Position numbers and translations under genes: made by a program. Below, in pieces: positions 58,836 to 64,000 of a DNA stretch of 64,000 nt. Origin of the DNA: Inia geoffrensis (taxonomy: Eukaryota; Chordata; Mammalia; Artiodactyla; Iniidae); contig CM070901.1 in the NCBI GenBank assembly GCA_036417435.1, positions 5,058,001 through 5,122,000 of the forward strand, read 5' to 3'. Every line of letters starts with the position of its first letter. Position 1 is the stretch's first letter. Under the pieces are notes generated by a model. The model saw nothing but the letters and a program-made list of their open reading frames with translations, made no database searches and was not told the origin of the DNA.

Positions 58836-60555
58836 CTCCTGCTAATTCCTCATATTACAGTCTAGTATCATGTATGACCATATCTCCTGCTCACTCAGCC
58901 CTGCGCACCCTGCTCATAGCTGGGAAGGCACTAAGAGGAGGAGTCGGAGAGAGACAGAGTTTAGGATGGAGCACGTCATCCGTAACTACTGCCTAAACCA
59001 CAAGCCAATCATCAGAGCAAACACGACCGGAGAGACATCACCCCTTTCTAAAACATCTCTGCATTCCTTCCCCCTTGCATTCAGCTCATTGTTATTCATA
59101 TAAAAATAATAATAAATGTAGCCAGAGGACAGAAGTCTCAGTTCTACACCCTGGAAGTGGTGCATTCCTGCTCTGCTCTTGGTCTGCTTTCTCTCTGGAG
59201 CATTTCCTGACCCTGAGCGGCATCTTCCTTTGTGCTTCCTCTGCACTCTGTTCAGAGAGAGATTGTAATTTTTGTTTACACTCCTCCTCCCTGAATAAAT
59301 TTTGCCTTAGTCATCTTTATATTTCCACGGTCCGGCACGGTGTCCAGTGCCTTGCAAGGCTGTGATAAATATTTGCTGAGCAAATAGCATTTGTTATTTT
59401 GTGCACTCATTCAACACACATTTGTCAAAAGCCAGAAACTACATTTTATCATAAAAACTATTTCAAATGGCTCTAGTCCTGAGCAAAGGCCTGAACAGTG
59501 TTTAATTGCCTTTACATGACACCACCGAAAGTTGGTCAATTTAATAATTAAGAGCATATAGAAAAACAACCATTTTCCTTTGATAAAATAAAGATACAGC
59601 CTGTGAAATTCAGAATTTCTCTTTAGGCTGTTATACATTATTTTCCTTTGAGGTCTGAAAGATAATTGTTATGGGTACATTACATGGTGAGTAAAATTTG
59701 AGATATCTAGGTAGGTGCTCATAGAATCAATATTTAAGTGTTATTTAAACTGGTGTCATATATTGAGTATGTTTATATAAATATGGACTATTTATTAAAA
59801 ATTATTCCTGGTAAATTGATGTAAGTTCATCAAGTTTTATGTCTTAATTTTATAATCAGGATTATACTTTCAGTAAAAAAATCTTTCAATAGTAACGATA
59901 ATATTATTTCTCATGAAATAAGCTTATATTTTATAATATATAATACTTTTATTTTTCCCAGATTATTTTAATGACCATTAAATTACCCACTTGATTCATC
60001 ATAGATGCTTCAAAGTGCTTTAGTTGATCAAAAATATATTTAGGCATGATGGAACATTAAGAATAGGTTCTAATCTCCACACTGACTGAAATTCAAAATA
60101 TACCTTTAATAAATGCCACTGTAATTGCAGTGTCAGAGTTCGCTACCTCTTAGAATCAGAATGGATGAGGACTACTGGAGAAAGCTCAGAGAAGAACATG
60201 AAGAATTATCAAAAAAAAAAAAAAGCTCTGATAGGAAATTTTAAATAAGTAACCGTCATGTGATGCAGAGAAGTAGGGTAAGTCTCAGGTGTGGATGTGA
60301 AAGACGCTGCATGACGGTATGGTTGGTCTGAACTTCTAAGGAAGCCTGCATGGTTGCTAGAAATACTGTGAAGGATAGACCTGTGCTGAATATTTTGGAC
60401 ATCCCGCCAGAGGGCAAAAGAGAGCAGGCTGGGGAAGGTGTGGTCTCATTTCGTTTGCTTGATCCGAAATCCTTCAGTGTTCATTTCTGTTTAAAGGAAA
60501 AAAGGTGCTATTGTGATACTTCTCTTTCACTCTTTCCTGTCAAATAATAGTCCAT
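58836..60555. other. Intron 2, mostly unclassified
   Basis: No gene found. The stretch 59280-59400 (cctgaataaattttgcctta, gataaatatttgctgagcaa) may be an L2 tail. The frames at 58870-59365 are not recognisable. Confidence 0.5.
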
Positions 60556-60661
60556 TTACTTGGATTATTGTATTACTCTCCATTGGGCACCCTAATTCTA
60601 CCTTAACCTCTCCCTTCAGCATATCCTCAACATAATAAGCAAATGTTAAAATGCAAGTCAA

Positions 60662-61053
60662 GGGACTTCCCTGGTGGTCCAGTGGTAAAGAGGCCGCCTT
60701 ACAATGCAGAGGACAGGGGTTTGATCCCTGGTCAGGGAACTAGGATCTTGGGGAACTAGGATACCATATGCTATGGGGCAACTAAGCCCATGTGCCACAA
60801 CTACTGAGCCTGTGTGCCTCAACTAGAGCCCGTGAGCCGCAAACTACACGCCCCACGCACTTTGGAACCCGTGCACCACAACTACAGAGCCCACACGCCC
60901 TGGAGCCTACGTGCCACAACTAGAGAGAAGTCCGTGCACCACACCTAGAGAGAAGCCCGTGCACCACAACGAAAGATCCCGTATGCCTCAACGAAGATCC
61001 TACGTGCTGCAACTAAGACCCAATGCAGCCAAAAATAAATTAAATAAATAAAT
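60662..61053 (+). mobile_element. Long CHR-type SINE variant
   Basis: The head ggacttccctggtggtccag differs from the other CHR copies, and the body has repeats of the 'gcaccacaactagagagaag' type. The tail is (AAAT)n-like. Near-perfect target duplications aaaatgcaagtcaa (60648-60661) and aaaatgcgagtcaa (61054-61067) set the edges. At 392 bp it is almost twice the length of the others. Confidence 0.93.
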
Positions 61054-61102
61054 AAAATGCGAGTCAAACCATTTCAGTCTTCTGCTCAAAACACTCCAAC
61101 AA

Positions 61103-61298
61103 GTTTGGGATTAACAGACACTCACTATTACGTATAAAATAGATAAACAAGGACCTACTGTATAGCACAGGGAACTATATTCAATATCTTATAATAATCT
61201 ATAATGGAAAAGAAACCAATTCACTTTCTTGTACACCTGAACCTAACACAACATTGTAAATCAACTATACTTCAACAAACATTAAAAAAAAAAAAAAA
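61103..61298 (+). repeat. L1 3' end insertion
   Basis: A 5'-truncated L1 tail (gataaacaaggacctactgt ... aatcaactatacttcaacaa plus poly(A)) of a different subfamily from the one at 26.8 kb. Imperfect duplications acactccaacaa (61091-61102) and actctcaacaa (61301-61311) flank it. Confidence 0.85.
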
Positions 61299-61879
61299 CA
61301 ACTCTCAACAACTTCCCATCTCACGTAGAGGAAGAGCCGAAGTCATTACCATGACCTATAAGTCTCAGTAATCTGACCCTATTATGTCTCCTCCTTGTCC
61401 ACTCCACTCCAATCACATAGATCTCATTGCTGCTTCTCCAACATTCCAAGGACTCTGCCTCAGGCCCTTTGCATCTGCTGTTCCTCTTCCAGGGGTGCTA
61501 TTCCACAAGGCATTTGCCCGACTCCCTTCCTCACCTCCCTAGAACTTTATTCTCCTGTCAACTTCTCAGTGAGGCCTTCCCTGGTCATTCTACCTAAAGC
61601 TTAATGCCTAATTCCCTCTTTTTTTTGCTTTACATTTTTCCACTGAGTTTATCACCACCTATCCTACTACATATTTTAACCTACCTGTTACTTATTTTAT
61701 ACATATCTATCTCTTCCTTCTTGAATGTAAGGGGACATTTTCACCACTTTTCTTATTATATTTACAGAAACAAAACAATGCCTGACACATTGCAGGGACT
61801 CAATATATACATATGTGCTTGTTCACTAAATTAATGACTGAATGAACTCAACAAACATTTATTTTTACCCATACCATTT

Positions 61880-62015
61880 ATCTGGAACTGTTTCCAGTAA
61901 TAAATAGTATATATACATATGTATACACTGTATATATAAAATAAATATATAAGTATGTAAAATAAAATATATAAAATAAAATATAAATATATTAAAATAT
62001 ACATATAACTAAACT
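61880..62015. repeat. AT-rich low-complexity stretch
   Basis: Runs of tatatacatatgtatac and ataaaatatataaa with no body of a known repeat. Confidence 0.85.
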
Positions 62016-62103
62016 ACTTTGTGTTGACTCTTTTTCCTCGTCTCATAAAGTTTAGAAATAAGAATCAAGGATGCCACATGAGAATTCATGTAATTGTCTA
62101 CAT

Positions 62104-62262
62104 CAGTGGTTCTCAAAGTGTGGTCCCCAAACCAGCAGCATCAGCACCGCCTGGGAACTTGCTATAAATGCAGTTCTTGGACCCCACCTCAGGTCTATTG
62201 AATCGGTAACTGTACTTTAATAGTAAGTCTGTCTGTTGCATGCTAAAGTTTGAGAACCACTG
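62104..62262 (+). mobile_element. MER5A DNA transposon (hAT-Charlie)
   Basis: Both terminal inverted repeats are present: cagtggttctcaaa at the left and tttgagaaccactg at the right. The internal gtgtggtccccaaaccagca and catcagcaccgcctgggaac match MER5A as I recall it. It is about 159 bp, slightly short of the full 189-bp consensus. The putative 8-bp target duplication gtctacat / gtagagat is decayed. Confidence 0.94.
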
Positions 62263-62919
62263 GTAGAGATTATAAATTCATTAAGCTGGAAATGGCAATT
62301 GAACTTTTAATGCATTCTCATTTTCGTATTAGGGATTTCAAGTTTTTTGTTGGTAAAATAAGTTTGGAAATATTCCGGCTTTGATAAATGTCAGCGAGTC
62401 TTCTTCCTAGGGATGGTACACCTACTCTTCCCTTACATGCTTATACCCCTCTTCCAGGCCTGGTCCTAATGTCTTACACTTGGTCTTGCAATGGCTTTCT
62501 AACTAGTCTCCATGTGCTAACTGGTCTCCGTTTACTAAGACATTTTCTTGAATATAAAGTGAATTTCTTCATATATTTTTGTTTCTGAAAAAGAGATGGA
62601 TCTTACAGTCGATAAGTACATTTAATATAGTGTTTTTTCTTATTTCCCAAAAGATTATTTTTATACCAAAGATCTGTTTTACAGTTGAGGAACTAAGATA
62701 TTTTCCTATATTGTTTTGCTTCACCGTGCATCCAACTGGCCTTCCCCCTTCCCTCCTGTAGCTCTATTTCTCTCATGCTGCAGGCATTTTAACATGAAAA
62801 ATGTTCATTAGTCAATCGGGCTAATTCTAACGAAGACTTCAATTACAGAATGATCCATTGCAAGCCCTTGAACTAAAAGCAGTCACATGCTCAAAGCTAA
62901 TATTCTTTTCATTAAAAAA

Positions 62920-63310
62920 ACGTTGGCCGCTGTTCGCTTTCAGCTGAAACGGAATTTTTGCTTATGCAGCGCAGATTCCCGCCAGCACCTTGAGCGCCTC
63001 TGAAGCCGGAGCCCGCTGCTGTAGCTCGTGAATCCCCCGGCAGGAGGGCGCAGAGCGGAGGAGCCCCGCAGGGTGAACCCTCTCTCCAAGTGCTACCACT
63101 GTTTCCTCTTCTGCCTCCCTGTCTTTGAAAATTTATTGCGTTTTCTGGCTGTGCTGCTCAGAGGAACGCGGGCTTTTTCCTGTAAGCCGGATTCTTTATC
63201 ATCACTAAATTTGGACATGGCCCGCGACAGCTCGGGCCTGCGATATAGTTTCCGGGATGCGTCAGGAGGGCCGGGGCGAGCCGGAGCCTCCGCGAACCGG
63301 TGCTGAGGGC
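62920..63310. promoter_or_regulatory. CpG-rich block in intron 2
   Basis: Two CpG clusters (about 62921-63065 and 63165-63310) occur in an otherwise CpG-poor intron, with motifs such as ccgcccccg-like tracts absent but many gcgc, ccgg and cgcg. A smaller cluster is at 63545-63600. No TATA box and no known gene sequence were seen. It could be a CpG-island promoter, an enhancer or a non-coding first exon on either strand. The frames 63028-63306 (+, 92 codons) and 63158-63487 (-, 109 codons) are not recognisable. Confidence 0.4.
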
Positions 63311-64000
63311 CGAGGGCTTTCTCCTGTCCTTTCCAGCTCCAGCTTTTTCCCTGATTCTATAGACCTTCTTTGAGTTTCTCATTAATTGGCCTGAGCTGCC
63401 ATGAACACTGGCAACCACAGGACAGCGCCAAAAAAACAAGCTTCCTCGAGGGTCTAAAGGTTGGGGCTGTGCAAGAAAATTTTCCAATTAGGTTCACATA
63501 AACTTAATTTCTGGCTCCCAGCCTGGCTGTGCATTAGAACCGTCAGCTAAACGTGCCTCTCGGGAGGCAGAAACGAGCACCTCTGGCTCAGAGCGCCGTG
63601 GGGAGTTGCTCCTGTGCAGTCAGGCCTGAGAACCACGGAGGAGATCCCAGACGCGGGCCACCTCACTGTGGGAGGAGACTGGTGATCAAGCCTAAACCAC
63701 TCCTTTCTCTCCGAACAAGCCTACCCAGCTAATAATAGACCTTGTTCTTAATGCCTTCTGAGTCGTTCACTGAAATGCTGTTTGCAGGTAAGTTGTATAT
63801 AAGTCCCTTGAAAAGCTGAAATAATAAAATGTAGCTGATTTCTTGGAAAACAAAAGGAGAACATATTTAAATAGGGAACAACACTTTTATACCAAGGTTT
63901 GGGCAAGGGAAGTGTCCTCATTGTGGACTTTGCGTGTTTTAGTGAGGAAAAGGCATTGATTCTTATTAGGCCCAGCAGGGATATGATGCAGCCACAGGAT
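63311..64000. other. Intron 2 right end, nothing recognised
   Basis: Unique-looking sequence without coding or repeat features. Exon 2 of CRB1 is not present in the window and should lie beyond the right edge. Confidence 0.55.

Larger units (their letters stand above)
60560..61860 (+). repeat. L2 LINE with two nested insertions
   Basis: L2 sequence is readable on both sides of the two younger insertions: caccctaattctaccttaac, then accatttcagtcttctgctc, then cttcccatctcacgtagagg, ggccctttgcatctgctgtt and gaggccttccctggtcattc, to atgaatgaa-like ends near 61850. Removing the inserts rejoins it. Confidence 0.8.
1..64000 (-). other. CRB1: CRB1 gene body, internal part (introns 2-5, exons 3-5)
   Basis: Three minus-strand exons in the expected order (44.2, 41.4 and 35.9 kb) translate to consecutive EGF repeats of CRB1, so I infer that the whole window lies inside this gene. 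CRB1 is a single-pass membrane protein of the Crumbs polarity complex. It acts at the subapical region and adherens junctions of photoreceptors and Mueller glia, and its human loss causes retinal dystrophy. Intron 3 (2,604 bp) and intron 4 (5,373 bp) are complete. At least 35.7 kb of intron 5 and 19.7 kb of intron 2 are included. As I recall it, human intron 5 is very long (tens of kb), which fits an empty left side. Confidence 0.9.

Noticed and set aside
63028..63306. 92-codon + strand frame in the CpG-rich block
   Set aside because: Open through base composition. No conserved domain, no clear start context and no support from splice sites.
58836..64000. CRB1 exon 2 (about 580 bp of EGF coding sequence)
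   Set aside because: Searched for on the minus strand because intron 2 might have ended here. No Cys-rich EGF reading was found, so the exon must be beyond the window.
1..64000. CRISPR arrays, operons, bacterial or phage genes
   Set aside because: None seen. Repeat content and split coding exons show mammalian nuclear DNA.

Overview
The window is mammalian nuclear DNA, almost certainly from a cetacean. The evidence is repeated copies of the tRNA-derived CHR-type SINE (A-box-like start 'cttccctggtggcgcagtgg', poly(A) tail, clean target-site duplications), artiodactyl/cetacean-type L1 copies including one full-length element with a GC-rich 5'UTR, and no ruminant BovB or Bov-tA material that I could see. 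There are no bacterial genes, operons or CRISPR arrays.

The only host gene I can support is CRB1 (crumbs cell-polarity complex component 1), read on the minus strand. Three consecutive internal coding exons are present: exon 3 (44053-44248, 196 bp), exon 4 (41309-41448, 140 bp) and exon 5 (35753-35935, 183 bp). All have intact AG/GT splice sites, compatible phases and no internal stops. Joined in frame they encode about 173 residues of tandem EGF-like repeats of the extracellular domain. Everything else is intron: part of intron 5 (1-35752), intron 4, intron 3 and part of intron 2 (44249-64000). Exon 2 and exon 6 are not here and must lie beyond the two edges.

Layout. 1-14.7 kb: old L1M, MLT1-type LTR, MIR and L2 fragments, a DNA-transposon fossil and an AT-rich palindrome near 8.3 kb. 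14.7-16.3 kb: a 5'-truncated L1 (+). 16.9-23.0 kb: a full-length but dead L1 (-), with ORF2, ORF1 and a 5'UTR holding two tandem units. 23.0-26.1 kb: a decayed endogenous retrovirus with an LTR at the left, integrase-like remnants and an LTR tail at the right. 31-34 kb: an ancient L1 (+) split by a SINE. 35.7-44.3 kb: the CRB1 exons, with L2, MIR and SINE copies between them and an unusual L1-associated inverted duplication at 39.3-39.6 kb. 46-54 kb: three CHR SINEs, L2, MIR, MLT1 and an unexplained GC-rich block. 55.5-58.6 kb: a truncated L1 (+) with a SINE in it. 60.5-61.9 kb: an L2 holding two nested younger insertions. 62.1 kb: a MER5A. 62.9-63.3 kb: a CpG-rich cluster that could be an intronic regulatory element.

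I found no new gene system. The items most worth a second look are the CpG-rich block in intron 2, the L1 insertion with an inverted copy of its flank, the tandem units in the L1 5'UTR, the ERV remnant and the AT-rich palindrome. Repeat family names come from recalled consensus sequences. Edges without a target-site duplication are approximate.
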